DNA of 64,000 nt, from assembly GCA_947247005.1 (NCBI GenBank), contig OX365944.1:4972501-5036500 (forward strand), read 5' to 3'. Shown one piece after another: positions 45,001 through 51,245 of the stretch. Numbering within the stretch: the first letter of the stretch is position 1; every line of letters starts with the position of its first letter. Below the pieces are notes generated by a model. That model was not told the DNA's origin. It saw only the letters and a program-made list of their open reading frames with translations, and made no database searches. The DNA is from Spisula solida. Taxonomy: Eukaryota; Mollusca; Bivalvia; Venerida; Mactridae. A program made the translations under genes and the position numbers.

Positions 45001-48000
45001 CAATAAGGGGATTATGCACGTCTAAACATATTTTGATTCTGACAAAAATTGTGGTTGCTATGGCAACAGAAAGAGTGAAAATATGCCAAAATCTGAATCC
45101 TGCCATAACTCAAACAGTTTCCAAGCTCGGTTTATGAAACTTGATATATAGATAGGGGGCAATAAGGGGATTATGCACGTCTAAACATATTTTGATTCTG
45201 ACAATAATTGAAACATTGAAAATGGCCTCAAACCGGTAGGGGACTTCTGTATTGCTTGCAATTCTTAATTACTTGTTTCACTGATAGAACGTTTTATTTC
45301 ACTGATAGAACTCCATATATCATCAGTTAGCATAAAATTATTATGAATATCCTAAAACTAGACAGTCATTACTTGAAATCTGATTTAACCACAGTTGTTA
45401 CATTTTATCAAAGCCATATATCTGTCTTCATATGCTAATTATTTATGTTAATATTCTTTCAGAAATATGAGTAGAATTCTGGGTGTTGAAATACAAACAG
45501 ACAAGATCGAAGGTCATGTAGGCGGCGGCGGTGACAACCTAATTCACGTGGACCTTTCCAAGTATGTAATCATATAGTCTTTCAACCTGTATATCAATAA
45601 TAGGAACTAAGTTATAACCTACTTGGAGATTTAATCTAAGATATTGAATAAATACTCAGCAATATTTGCAGACACACTAAGTATATTTTTAAAGTAATTT
45701 TTATGGACATAATAATCCACAATTTCAAATTCTGAAATTTTCCTGTGGTCAGTTTAAATTGGTTTTGTAAAAATAAAAGTAGAATAAAATACTCAATTAG
45801 GCCCTCCTGTGTTTTAACTGAGGACTTGGGATCCAAAGATGGTACAGTAAATTGAAAAAATTAAGAACATTGCAACTCGAATTGACAATGTACATTTTTT
45901 GCATCAGTAAGCGTGGTACCTGGTACAAGTATACGTTTAACGACAGTCAGCTGACGTGCAGTGTTGCCATGCACTCCCAAATATGTTGGTAGTTAATTGA
46001 ACTATTACAAACATTACCGAAAACACATCATATAACCCACTTTTATAGAATCGATTGATATTAAAACAAGTCTCACCTAATTAGAAATAACGTAGTTACA
46101 ACCATGGTTTAGGAGTGTGGCCAACTTCACTAACCTTTCTTGGATGCCTGTTACGTTTTAACACGTGAGCGGTTAATTATTCACATCTTTTGGATTTTAC
46201 AGAACTGACTTCCACTTTCACGGATTCCACAATTCGTCAGGCAGCCTAACATTGGTATCTAATGCTGAGATGGAAAGGTATGATCAATGCTAACCATTTA
46301 TATTTCTAAATTTCCAAACATCTGTATAAAATAGAAAATGTTAGAACTACATGTAAGAACTATAGCTTCAAACTTGTTACGTACATTGTATAAAGTGGAT
46401 GCCCATAGTCATCTTAATAACAAAGTAGCATAGTTGCCTTCTACCAAAGACAAAATACAAATGGTTGCACACTTTATTTTGTATGCTTTGCCTGGTGGTC
46501 TTCATTAATAATAAGACTGTCATATGTCCTCAGGGAGATGGTCTCCCCAGGAATGAAGCAGGGAGTCACTAAAATAAATTGAAGAACAATTGGTTTAATC
46601 ACAATGTCACTTCATTTTTGGGGGATACGGATGGTTCGCGCTCTGTGTCTTATATCTTGCGTGGTTGGCTAGGCGCTTTCATCGGTTCTGTTAGACTTTG
46701 AAATCTCTGTGCATTATAGTATGTAAAGAAATTAGTATGAAACATGTTAAAAGATTGTACATATTAAAATAATACAAAATGTATGTTGTAACTATGATCT
46801 CGTGGAATAATGTTAGTACATAATTATGCACGGTGGCTTAAAAATGTCTCCCCGTATTACATGTCAGTGTAGTTATCATATGCAGTTACCTCCTTTATAA
46901 TAATATGCAAACCTTGTAGTCTGTCATTCATTGTGAAAGGCAGTATAAAAAGGCGTACTTAAGGCGTGTGTAATTGTGTATGGTACGTTATGCGTCTGTT
47001 TCTTGTGTGGGTGGTTATGCGATGTCGTAGTTTCTGCATGATTTCGAGTTGCATGTGCATGTACGTTACTTACTGTATAATAATCAGCTTGTATTACATT
47101 GGCATTTAATGGGATTATAACTATCTTTTGTATGCATTACAGGCTGTTACGGAATGCATCGAATGAACTAGCGGGTACATTCGGGAGCAAACCCGAGATA
47201 CGTTCATACCATGAGTCACAGGACCCGATATTTGATCCTTCTGCCATAACAAGTACACAAATCTTACTGATTTGTATGGCCGTGTTTATATTCTTCGGAA
47301 CCGGATCAGCTCTTCTCATTGCCCTCTACTCGTCGTCAAGGTAAGCGAAGTAACTAAAATAGAGGGTATGCGTGAACTATGTACAACGGTTCACGCTTCT
47401 TAAAGCTATACTAGTTTAAAAATCGTATAGGTACACTGACCGGTTGGTGGGATTCGAAACCATGTCCCCAAAGACAACAGTGCCTAGATGTAATTCAGGC
47501 AAAATGAGTAGTTAAAGTTATCAGAGATAATTAAGCTCGTTTAGCTTACAGTTTTACAATTGTATTGGTATTAAAAATGCCTTTGACCATTTACACAATA
47601 AAACAAGATTGACAATGAAATATATAAACTCGAGGAAACGCCTCACCTGACTGAAAGCCAACTATCGCTTCAATCATTTATTTTACGTTTACGTGCGTGT
47701 TAATTGCTATTTCCTGCATATAATTCAATTGAGGTTTTAAAAAAACGATGAGGATACTGCAAGCACAGTTACTTACCACAGGCAAAAGTGTGGGATTTCC
47801 AATACCGGCTACGGGCGCAATTAATTATAATATGCGGGATGACATTTGTCGACGAAGTCCTCTAACCAACCTCCTGTCATTTGTAAGATAATTATTTACA
47901 ATAATATATACGCATTTTCAAATAAAACAATCACCTGTCAAATAACAAAAATGCAAAGGTAGAAAACGATTGACAAATGTATTTGACGAATTAGTGTGCC

Positions 48001-49918
48001 CTACAACTACCAGGAGTACAGAGTAATGCCAGACATAATAATAATACCAATAATAACTTAACAGCCATACATTTTGTAGCACAACGTTCGTCTTTATTTA
48101 GCTGATAAATGGTTGTAAATAAAGGGTTAGTCTGTCATGTCAGTCCATGGAAACATACCATCGAGTACTCATACACCTAATTTTTCAACAATTTTTAAAT
48201 CAGTAATAGTTACAATTAAGTTAAGTTACCAATTTTTGAGAGCTCCTTTCAGCAGTCCAGCCGTCCTTTTGTATTTTAACTTCCCCTGGTCATTGGGCTA
48301 CCAATGGAAACCTGCTTTTGAGTCTCTCGGTGGAGACTGTGTCTCTCCTGGTGGGTGTGCAGCCAACATCGATCTGCGGCGCCCAGGACTATCAAACATG
48401 TTCAGATACAGCCCTCATAAGTACAAATTTACACCTTGGTCGAGTGGAGCATGTTGGTTATTTATGCTCAGAAAAATGTGGCAGTGGTCCAGACGGGAGT
48501 TGAACCCGGGACCTCTCGATCTCGAAGCGCGCACCTTACCTCTAGGCCACCGATCCCTACCTAACAGTTATTTACTAGTTATAGAAATAGCCTCAAATGT
48601 ACATGTAGTTCATATGTCGCATTATTCATTCTAATACAAATACTCGTACTTTCAACTGGATAAACATTTTATGTTTGTAGATACGATGACGATTGTCAAA
48701 TGGAGGAAGTAAATAAAGAAGAACATGAAGGTTTTGATATCGAACTGAGTACATTAAGAAGTCGTCAGTCCAGTAAAATGTCGTCCATTACAGCAGCGGC
48801 GGCATTTAACCCCCAGTATCAAGAGACAGAAATGTAAGCCAATAAATTTAGTAATCATTAGCAAAATTATAATATTAAGTCAGACAGGGAAGGCAGCATT
48901 CAGCTTAACCAGCCGAGCACAGAAAACATAAACACACACAAGGTACAATGCCCACCTGAACCAGCCGAGCACAGAAAACGTAAAAACATAAAAGTCTGAA
49001 TGTGTCTGTAATTCGAACATATCCCTAACAATAAATACTTCATAAATGTATGTGAGATGTACAATGGATGTTTAGGCAGTGATCCGATTTCTAGTTAGAA
49101 GTGAGATAAGTTTTTAGAAGTTTAATGTTTAAAGTATCATCCTTCAAATTGGACTGACCGTGAACGAATAGGAAGAAGTCGATATACGTTTTGAATGTAT
49201 CATTAATTAGACAGGATATCATTCTTATTCATACCGTCTGCCAATGACGTTGTATTGCAGCATTTTGCATTTATTTGATTTATTCTGATATTTCAAATTG
49301 TGATACGTATTTTTCAGTGGAAATCGGACCGAGGAACCAAACGAGTCGCAAGAAATAAGAATGAACTTTGGTGAGGAACTCCGTATGAACAGAGGTTTTG
49401 ATGTACCAAGTGGTGTAGATAGTGGTGTAGGCAACACATCCGTGCATTCTGCCACCAACCATACAGGTGTTTCAATCAACATTGCTCATTCTGTCGAACC
49501 TGATGAGATAGATATTGAGCAGCCCGTGGATGGGCTTTTAGCACTTGGTGGACATGGTCCAGTCATGACATCAAGTCCAAAACCATCCCGACCTCTAACT
49601 ATAGGCGGGTCTTCAAGTATTGTTGACGATCATGAAGCCGACAAACCAGTACCATCAAGCCCAAAAGTTGTTAGATTTAACACATCCAACTCAAATATAG
49701 TCATATTCAACACAACCACCACCTCTGAAACCGATGATGATTTTGATGGCGACGAGGAACAGCCTAAGGAAGGTGTCGAAGATTCAGCGGATACAAGAAG
49801 TGAAGACGACGACGGACCAAATTTTTCAGATACCAGTGCTAGAAAAGCGGATACGGAAAACGAAGATATTGATGGTCAAACAGATCAGGATGAACATGTT
49901 GAATCGACATCATTCTAG
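448..49918 (+). CDS. Giant cadherin-superfamily receptor, 3' part (45 exons, cadherin-23-like layout)
   Basis: A calcium-dependent adhesion receptor at the cell surface. The 45 exons, listed in the block entries below, have AG/GT borders and consistent phases and sum to 8,979 nt, one uninterrupted frame of about 2,992 residues plus a TAG stop. The protein holds about 25 EC repeats with the family hallmarks: a glutamate near the start of each repeat (xEN), central AxDxD, LDRE-like motifs and DxNDNxPxF linkers. N-glycosylation sequons are very frequent. After the last repeat come a membrane-proximal region, one transmembrane helix and an acidic tail of about 254 residues. EGF and LamG domains, typical of Fat and CELSR proteins, are absent. 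Many ECs, one helix and a tail of this size suggest cadherin-23, but a lineage-specific large cadherin remains possible. The N-terminus and signal peptide lie upstream of base 1. No frameshift or stop breaks the model. Confidence 0.92.
4143..6135 (+). CDS. Cadherin exons 5-7
   Basis: Exons 4143-4198, 5262-5523 and 5923-6135. Exon 5 is the smallest of the gene (56 nt), encoding ASDGDLDEVTYSID, the middle of an EC repeat. Exon 6 supplies STGEIVLKPLDRD, FAVDNGKPQ and the linker GVNDNDPFYPSY. Exon 7 begins ADDADIGVGSEIRYAI and ends in the last strand of its EC (MCHVYIV), phase 0. The linker that must follow lies 6.5 kb downstream in exon 8, so this EC is interrupted by the longest intron in the window. 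Confidence 0.9.
4545..4853 (-). repeat. Possible tRNA-derived SINE, minus strand
   Basis: On the minus strand, GGAGTCACGTGCGGTTGAAT at the head and a B box GGTTCGAATTCC near 4775 look like a Leu/Ser-type tRNA, followed by about 230 bp. The A box is degenerate, so this is less certain than the other two. Confidence 0.4.
5045..5195 (+). repeat. TTAAGTCAGACAGGGAAGGC repeat family, copy 1
   Basis: Begins TTATATTAAGTCAGACAGTG, then CAGCCGAGCACAGAAAACAT and a second partial CAGCTGAGCACAGAAACAT about 55 bases on. Four copies in the window share the same leading border after an AT-rich sequence, so this is an interspersed repeat rather than local duplication. Confidence 0.85.
7014..7817. mobile_element. 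Inverted-repeat element with TATG flanks
   Basis: Left end TTAAGGATGTTGGAGCGCTT, right end (minus strand) TTAAGGATGGTGGAGCGGTT, flanked by TATG on both sides (7010-7013, 7818-7821). It lies in the 6.5-kb intron after exon 7. The interior shows no coding capacity. Confidence 0.65.
9017..9224. repeat. 104-bp tandem duplication
   Basis: Two adjacent copies (9017-9120 and 9121-9224) starting TTTTGAAGTCAGAAGTAACA differ at only about two bases, so the duplication is recent. Intronic; no gene seen. Confidence 0.95.
10345..10465 (+). repeat. TTAAGTCAGACAGGGAAGGC repeat family, copy 2
   Basis: Same leading block (TTATATTAAGTCAGACAGGG) and CCGAGCACAGAAAACATT, with a shortened second unit. It lies in the long intron after exon 7. 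Confidence 0.85.
12605..14897 (+). CDS. Cadherin exons 8-11
   Basis: Exons 12605-12693, 13262-13424, 13714-13822 and 14782-14897. Exon 8 is short (89 nt) and contains no long open frame of its own; it was recognised by its linker sequence AANHHSPEFNETYY and by fitting phases. Exon 9 gives VHATDADSTKQYN and AIDYDKTE. Exon 10 carries the linker TDCNDNPPIFA. Exon 11 starts the next EC with NIDEGETGEFGC and VQATDIDD. Its acceptor at 14780-14781 was chosen because only that site keeps phase with exon 10 and yields the EC consensus. The acceptor of exon 9 is close to an antisense LTR-retrotransposon fragment. Confidence 0.87.
12792..13135 (-). mobile_element. LTR retrotransposon fragment: LTR edge, primer-binding site, gag-like start
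   Basis: On the minus strand, TGGTGTCAGAAGTGGGATT (13044-13026) is a standard tRNA primer-binding site placed directly after a terminus ending TTACA. A frame of 60 codons starting at 12974 follows, with WRKFVEHCQHIFTGPLQEM, a gag-like motif of Ty3-type elements. The sequence breaks down after 12792. The putative LTR would run 13045-13135 (TGTAAT...ATTACA), but its outer end is uncertain. It lies antisense in the intron between exons 8 and 9. Confidence 0.6.
15568..17406 (+). CDS. Cadherin exons 12-14
   Basis: Exons 15568-15686, 16085-16260 and 17177-17406. Exon 12 (SIDDLIGNISV, FDFESMRTN, SASDGNFTR) is the C-terminal half of an EC. Exon 13 carries the linker KDVNDESPVFN and the next repeat's start, TAENNLIP and NVTDTDSAI. 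Exon 14 holds LDYETETKY, EASDGKN and the well-preserved linker QDTNDNPPIFK. Phases 2, 1 and 0 fit. The repeating three-exon-per-EC pattern in this block (linker, AxDxD, LDxE) matches that of the first block, as expected if the gene grew by tandem duplication of EC-coding units. Confidence 0.9.
18165..19232 (+). CDS. Cadherin exons 15-16
   Basis: Exons 18165-18342 and 19096-19232. Exon 15 reads VTATDDDQSGENNNVTYSI and then INPINGSILLVN, with the usual LDRE changed to LDQLGGD, a weak calcium-binding version. Exon 16 reads NGNPPLTAYTTVTV, then a degenerate linker TATNNHAPKFV in which the first DxND aspartates are lost, then YENVGNQSIFQ. The following exon lies 1.28 kb downstream, after a mariner-like insertion that reaches almost to its acceptor. 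Confidence 0.9.
19495..20505. mobile_element. Mariner-like element, 1.0 kb, ending 11 bp before exon 17
   Basis: Inverted ends: left CGAGGGCCGTTCATTTAATA, right (minus strand) CGAGGGTGGTTCATTTAATA, both continuing CCCGG; flanked by TA at 19493-19494 and 20506-20507. The length is below a full mariner (about 1.3 kb) and no conserved transposase motif is visible, so it is probably a deleted or non-autonomous copy. Confidence 0.85.
20517..21797 (+). CDS. Cadherin exon 17: 1,281-nt exon with several EC repeats
   Basis: The largest exon of the gene encodes 427 residues in one block: the rest of one EC, three further ECs and the start of another. Linkers seen in order are DQNDNPPLFD, EDTNNAPTFDD and TDINEAPYIVS, followed by a fourth junction (PGIANITEHVNVSEN) that lacks DxND. 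LDxE motifs include LDAEKYN and LDFETH. The exon starts phase 0 at VSAEDMDGT after the acceptor at 20515-20516 and ends phase 0 at ITSN before GTAAGT. Nearly every other EC here is divided over two or three exons, so this block has either lost introns or arisen from a processed copy. The upstream intron end is a transposon terminus. Confidence 0.95.
22008..22521. mobile_element. hAT-like MITE with 8-bp target duplication
   Basis: Exact duplication CTAACGTG at 22000-22007 and 22522-22529. Ends TAGGGGTG (left) and TAGGGTTG (right, minus strand). The interior is rich in ACTATTGCGATACTATTG and ACTATCGATAGT repeats. It lies in the intron after exon 17. Eight-base duplications with TAGGG ends are typical of the hAT superfamily. 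No transposase is present. Confidence 0.85.
23209..24546 (+). CDS. Cadherin exons 18-20
   Basis: Exons 23209-23319, 23766-23946 and 24434-24546. Exon 18 (NDLSLVNAFDRETTAKTL) has the LDRE motif as FDRE. Exon 19 carries the linker DDENDCAPEFK and HAVDDDVDPLN. Exon 20 gives EKTGEIFLGD and ADDGNYETN. Reading on past the proposed donor of exon 20 (GTAACA at 24547) meets an in-frame TAG at 24562-24564; splicing at this weak donor restores phase 0 with exon 21. A truncated isoform by retention is conceivable but not supported by anything else. Confidence 0.87.
25061..25908. mobile_element. 848-bp inverted-repeat element rich in CATTCCG/ATTCGAA
   Basis: Left end CCCCAATCACACGAGAGTCG and right end (minus strand) CCCCAATCACACGAATCTCG, each flanked by TA. 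Subterminal GGAATGAGCCGGAATG-like motifs recur in both orientations through the element. It ends 62 bp upstream of cadherin exon 21. There is no coding frame of note. Confidence 0.8.
25971..28197 (+). CDS. Cadherin exons 21-24
   Basis: Exons 25971-26174, 26668-26784, 27351-27473 and 28027-28197, all phase 0 at both ends. Exon 21 holds the linker LDTNNHSPQFN, an unusual pair of cysteines (NCTDTPCKVG) and ATDSDLGNNGNISYTI. Exon 22 has NIDREENEQLTL and CASDMGHWPRQ. Exon 23 has the canonical linker LDVNDNPPMFH and VVENSGNYS. Exon 24 has ALDIDKDKNGTEGLTYSL and two further cysteines around TDRETQD. Because all four exons are symmetrical (0-0), any of them could be skipped without a frameshift. Confidence 0.9.
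28594..33058 (+). CDS. Cadherin exons 25-27
   Basis: Exons 28594-28840, 30185-30532 and 32453-33058. Exon 25 holds the linker KDDNDESPVFT, FNVTENANISEYVG and VTDRDINGTADITYTI. Exon 26 holds QIDREKDVYYVLN, SAFDGRNFNYT and the linker EDVNDNAPDFG. Exon 27 (606 nt, the second largest) covers LTRTLDREIQEHY, TASDRGETP, DQNDNDPVFI, a complete EC, then PLNDDDAPAFK and IPENEPD. In its middle EC the LDRE position is replaced by IRSVDAGIIDSNE, an insertion-like loop. All three exons end in phase 1. Confidence 0.92.
29493..29561. repeat. Hairpin, about 69 bp
   Basis: Arms GACCTGAAAAAGTGATATTG and, in reverse, CAATATCACTTTTTGAAGGTC around a 15-base loop. Probably the edge of a larger interspersed repeat reaching to about 29995, where a GGAGGTGTATAT/ATATACCTC hairpin is also seen. 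Confidence 0.7.
30702..30825. repeat. Foldback element, 124 bp
   Basis: Arms of about 40 bp: CTGCAGTGTGTTGATCCGTT at the left and CTGCAGTTGTGTTGATCCGT on the minus strand at the right, with matching GTATTACCTC further in. Intron after exon 26. Confidence 0.8.
32105..32235. mobile_element. Mariner-like MITE, 131 bp
   Basis: Perfect inverted ends CGAGGGTCATCCGTAAAGTT, flanked by TA. It lies in the intron before exon 27. The end sequence CGAGGGnnnTT is shared in style with the 1.0-kb element at 19495. Confidence 0.85.
33349..37518 (+). CDS. Cadherin exons 28-34
   Basis: Exons 33349-33467, 33933-34040, 34473-34641, 35216-35310, 36092-36232, 36626-36728 and 37258-37518. In order they give a divergent EC start (YVGTCLARIVNETYSHMTYSL), VPLDRENVAQYTF, the linker SDVNDNSPLFL, AYDQDLGQNGRIGYSL, FDFEDENQYRVEI, TDENDNMPYFV, ENSPPQK, ADDNDSGWNGHIIYEL, HIDFEQKANYTL, AKDQGQPPLF and the weakened linker IDVYDDFPKFE. 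Exon 31 (35216-35310) has an acceptor with a poor pyrimidine tract (ACTTGAAG), chosen because it alone keeps phase and EC consensus. Confidence 0.88.
38049..41391 (+). CDS. Cadherin exons 35-39: last EC repeats
   Basis: Exons 38049-38179, 38483-38651, 39756-39893, 40580-40716 and 41188-41391. Exon 35 has the LDRE position as LNPDRN. Exon 36 contains a junction without any calcium motif (VHTRGHTILFPQ), followed by VVENLKTGS. Exon 37 (STGEVRCNKALDRETVSQY) ends with a run of four arginines before Asp, a furin-type site inside the EC. Exon 38 carries the canonical linker TDVNDNPPRFS. Exon 39 is the last EC (AFDPDVNDAGNLRYNLT, VDKRTGKI, TAYDKEKKDDKAVIDVV). The next exon lies 2.76 kb away, beyond a 1.9-kb mariner-like element and a 51-bp tandem repeat. 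Confidence 0.9.
38684..38915. mobile_element. Short inverted-repeat element, about 230 bp
   Basis: Ends AAGCCTAGGTTCCAC (left) and AAGCCTAGGTCCCAC (right, minus strand). It lies 32 bp after the donor of exon 36. No clear target duplication was found, so the outer limits are approximate. Confidence 0.55.
39535..39700 (+). repeat. TTAAGTCAGACAGGGAAGGC repeat family, copy 3
   Basis: Same leading block and two CCGAGCACAG units, followed by CACAATGCCCAACTAAACAAG as in copy 2. It ends 55 bp before exon 37. Confidence 0.85.
41717..43613. mobile_element. Mariner-like non-autonomous element, 1.9 kb, TA target duplication
   Basis: Inverted ends of about 32 bp: the left end begins CGTAGGGTGTTCCAGAAATA and the right end, read on the minus strand, begins CGAGGGGTGTTCCAGAAATA; both continue with ATAGGACTTTT. 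Each is flanked by TA. No transposase frame is visible inside. A separate repeat with 156-bp tandem units (41977-42880) is nested within. It sits in the intron between the last EC exon and the membrane-proximal exons. Confidence 0.82.
41977..42880 (+). repeat. Nested repeat with five 156-bp tandem units
   Basis: Starts at a palindromic ATGCCCCCCATC...GGGGG end and a GTCGGTCTGTCGG run, then five copies of a unit beginning TGATTTCCGTTCAATAACTC at about 42055, 42209, 42365, 42521 and 42676, and ends with GGGGGCATATGTGTTTTACA. Each unit contains a cluster of AGGTCA-type half-sites. The layout resembles an interspersed repeat abundant in bivalve genomes; that link is from general knowledge, not a search. 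Confidence 0.85.
43630..43975. repeat. 51-bp tandem repeat, seven copies
   Basis: Units beginning AGTRCGAAAGGCACACACAA start at 43635, 43686, 43737, 43789, 43838, 43889 and 43938, so the period is 49-52 bp. It starts directly beyond the right end of the mariner-like element. Because 51 is a multiple of three, it yields long antisense open frames (up to 161 codons) rich in Phe, Cys and Leu, which I regard as artefacts. Confidence 0.95.
44156..46277 (+). CDS. Cadherin exons 40-42: membrane-proximal region
   Basis: Exons 44156-44244, 45463-45561 and 46203-46277, all ending in phase 2. They encode INVVRTENQPYLILDKS, then KKSEMIKNMSRILGVEIQTD, a glycine run (VGGGGDNLIHVDLSK), then TDFHFHGFHNSSGSLTLVS. 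There is no EC motif, no EGF cysteine pattern and no LamG domain. Position and length fit the membrane-adjacent domain known in cadherin-23 and protocadherin-15 type cadherins, but that assignment is by position, not by residue match. Phases join exactly to exons 39 and 43. No long open frame covers these exons, so they are easily missed by ORF-based annotation. Confidence 0.82.
44728..44812. repeat. Hairpin with TAGTGATAAAA arms
   Basis: TCATCGTGTAGTGATAAAA pairs with TTTTATCACTACAAGGTGA around a GCGCGTAGCGCG palindrome at the tip. It lies just before the CCGGAGGGGACT repeat in the intron between exons 40 and 41. Confidence 0.65.
44858..45255 (+). repeat. CCGGAGGGGACT interspersed repeat, copy 1
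   Basis: Begins CCCCTACCGGTTTTTGACCG, contains a GTCCGTCCGTCCGTCTGTC run, then two tandem partial units (CTGAATCCTG...CACGTCTAAACATATTTTG at about 44935 and 45095), and ends AAACCGGTAGGGGAC...TATTGCTTGCAATT. The same element occurs at 50323. It lies in the intron between exons 40 and 41. Confidence 0.85.
47143..47340 (+). CDS. Cadherin exon 43: transmembrane helix
   Basis: This exon encodes a short juxtamembrane stretch (LLRNASNELAGTFGSKPEIR, then acidic/polar residues) and one hydrophobic segment of 23 residues at 47261-47329, starting ILLICMAVFIFFG and ending ALLIALY, about residues 2716-2738 of the part seen here. It is followed by SSSR and the donor GTAAGC. It is the only hydrophobic segment of this length in the model, which makes the protein type I with all ECs outside the cell. 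Confidence 0.92.
48230..48556 (-). repeat. tRNA-derived SINE candidate, minus strand
   Basis: Read on the minus strand, the head at 48556-48478 has A box TGGCCTAGAGG and B box GGTTCAACTCC at tRNA spacing with a CTTCGAG-like anticodon loop. The unrelated-looking body continues to about 48230. The end is not sharply defined. It lies in the intron before exon 44 and produces a spurious + strand frame of 165 codons. Confidence 0.65.
48681..49918 (+). CDS. Cadherin exons 44-45: acidic cytoplasmic tail and stop
   Basis: Exons 48681-48833 and 49318-49918. The tail (about 254 residues) begins YDDDCQMEEVNKEEHEG, has SRQSSKMSSITAAAAFNPQY, then EELRMNRGFDVPSG, a Gly/Ser/Thr-rich middle with proline-directed serines (SSPKPS, PSSPKV) and an Asp/Glu-rich end (SETDDDFDGDEEQ). 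I see no classical catenin-binding region. The last residues are VESTSF; Thr at -2 and Phe at 0 fit a class I PDZ ligand (S/T-x-hydrophobic). Cadherin-23 is known to bind PDZ proteins such as harmonin through its tail; a similar role is inferred. The stop is TAG at 49916-49918. Confidence 0.93.
48870..48990 (+). repeat. TTAAGTCAGACAGGGAAGGC repeat family, copy 4
   Basis: Same leading block and two CCGAGCACAGAAAAC units. It lies 36 bp after the donor of exon 44. Confidence 0.85.
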
Positions 49919-50109
49919 ATACATGAACATGTTATGGAATCGACATCGTTCTAGATAAATGTAGTATATGTCAAATACGACACTTCATAGGGTCATTAGC
50001 AGGCTCGTGTCTTATTGTATCTGCTAGTTCGCAACTCTTATCAAAACTTGTGCAATATTTGCTGTGTTTTTGTTAATTTTGTTTTATAATTCAGCCTTGT
50101 ATAATTAAA
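49919..50109 (+). terminator. 3' UTR and polyadenylation signal of the cadherin gene
   Basis: ATTAAA at 50104-50109, about 190 bases after the stop, is the first polyadenylation-type hexamer. AATAAA appears again near 50880, giving a possible longer 3' UTR that would include a repeat element. Just after the stop a stretch of about 30 bases duplicates the end of the coding sequence (see findings). Confidence 0.5.
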
Positions 50110-50322
50110 GCTACATGTATTATATTGCTCATAATGTTATGTGCCATATTCACCCTGTGATTTATACTCCTTTGCTACCATATTATCTATTCTCATACTG
50201 CTATTGCCCCGTAGTTCCACTCATTTACCAGCGCCATATTAAAAACTCGTATGTGTTTGTTGTACCTTAGAGTTGGTGTATGGTGCAATGTATTTTAACG
50301 CTGATAAAATCATTGTTAATGG

Positions 50323-50595
50323 CCCCCTACCGGTTTTCAACCGGAGGGGACTGTAGGTTTGCCATCCGTCAGCCTGTCCGTCTGTCCGTCCCTCAAACAT
50401 AACTCAAACAGTTTCTAAGCTAGGTTTATTCACCTTGGTATGTGGATAGGGGGCAACTAGGGGATTATGTACGTCTAAACATTTGATTCTGACAAACATT
50501 GTGGTTAACATGGCAACAGAAACATAGAAACTAGTTTATAGGTCATGGCTTCAAACCTGTAGGGGATTTCTGTATTGCTTGCAATTTTTAGTGAC
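50323..50595 (+). repeat. CCGGAGGGGACT interspersed repeat, copy 2
   Basis: Same start (CCCCTACCGGTTTTCAACCG), GTCCGTCTGTCC run, GATAGGGGGCAAC, CACGTCTAAACAT-like segment and TATTGCTTGCAATT end as the copy at 44858, but with one internal unit instead of two. It lies 0.4 kb after the cadherin stop. Confidence 0.85.
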
Positions 50596-50931
50596 TTGTT
50601 CATTATTGTTATTGGTTCCTAAATGTCAAGTTCAAAGTTAATTGACGCAAAAGTGAGTTCATATAATATGCCATGTTTAGAAAGCCTCTTCTAATATACA
50701 TGATGATGGTGTTTGTACTTCAGCGTTTAAGGAATGTATTCAACCTGTTATTATTACCTGATTTAACACGATTTTCCATATTTTTCGCTTCCTTAATGTT
50801 GATTTGCCTTCCCTGTCCGAGTTTTATTATTATTTGATTTATTTAATTGACAGTTATACAGCTTTGTAATGTTAAATAATAAATATTGCTTTGAATGACT
50901 GTGTTACTTTTTTAGTGTGTAGTGTGAAGCA

Positions 50932-51245
50932 GCGACAATAGCTCAGTGGTAACGCATTGGGACTGTTAATCCAGAGGTCGTGGGTTCAATTCCGGCATGG
51001 TAACTGCACTTTTTTCTATTCGAAATAAGAGCTGGGCCCACTTCTGCAGCGCAGGACATGCCTTATCAAATACCGCTTGTTCCCTTCAGGGGCTTTCTCT
51101 CAGCCTGTCCCTTTGGTAAGATCATGCTGTATCTGCACTGGTGGAGGATGCCCCTGCGCCCTTGTGACTGCAACACTATATGTAAAGCACCTTTGAACGT
51201 ATGTTCGGATAAAAAGGGCGCTATATAAATCTGGTATATTTATTT
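50932..51245 (+). repeat. tRNA-derived SINE
   Basis: The head has a Pol III A box (TAGCTCAGTGG at about 50940) and B box (GGTTCAATTCC at about 50984) at tRNA spacing, with a CTGTTAA anticodon-like loop as in tRNA-Asn. The acceptor and anticodon stems contain mismatches, so it is not a working tRNA. A body of about 230 bp follows, ending AAAGGGCGCTATATAAATCT, a tail type shared by widespread animal SINEs. Confidence 0.75.

Noticed and set aside
48137..48634. 165-codon + strand frame
   Set aside because: It is the reverse side of the minus-strand tRNA-derived SINE candidate, with no domain.
50932..51004. Functional tRNA-Asn gene
   Set aside because: The anticodon, T and acceptor stems have mismatches, and a SINE body with a typical tail follows.
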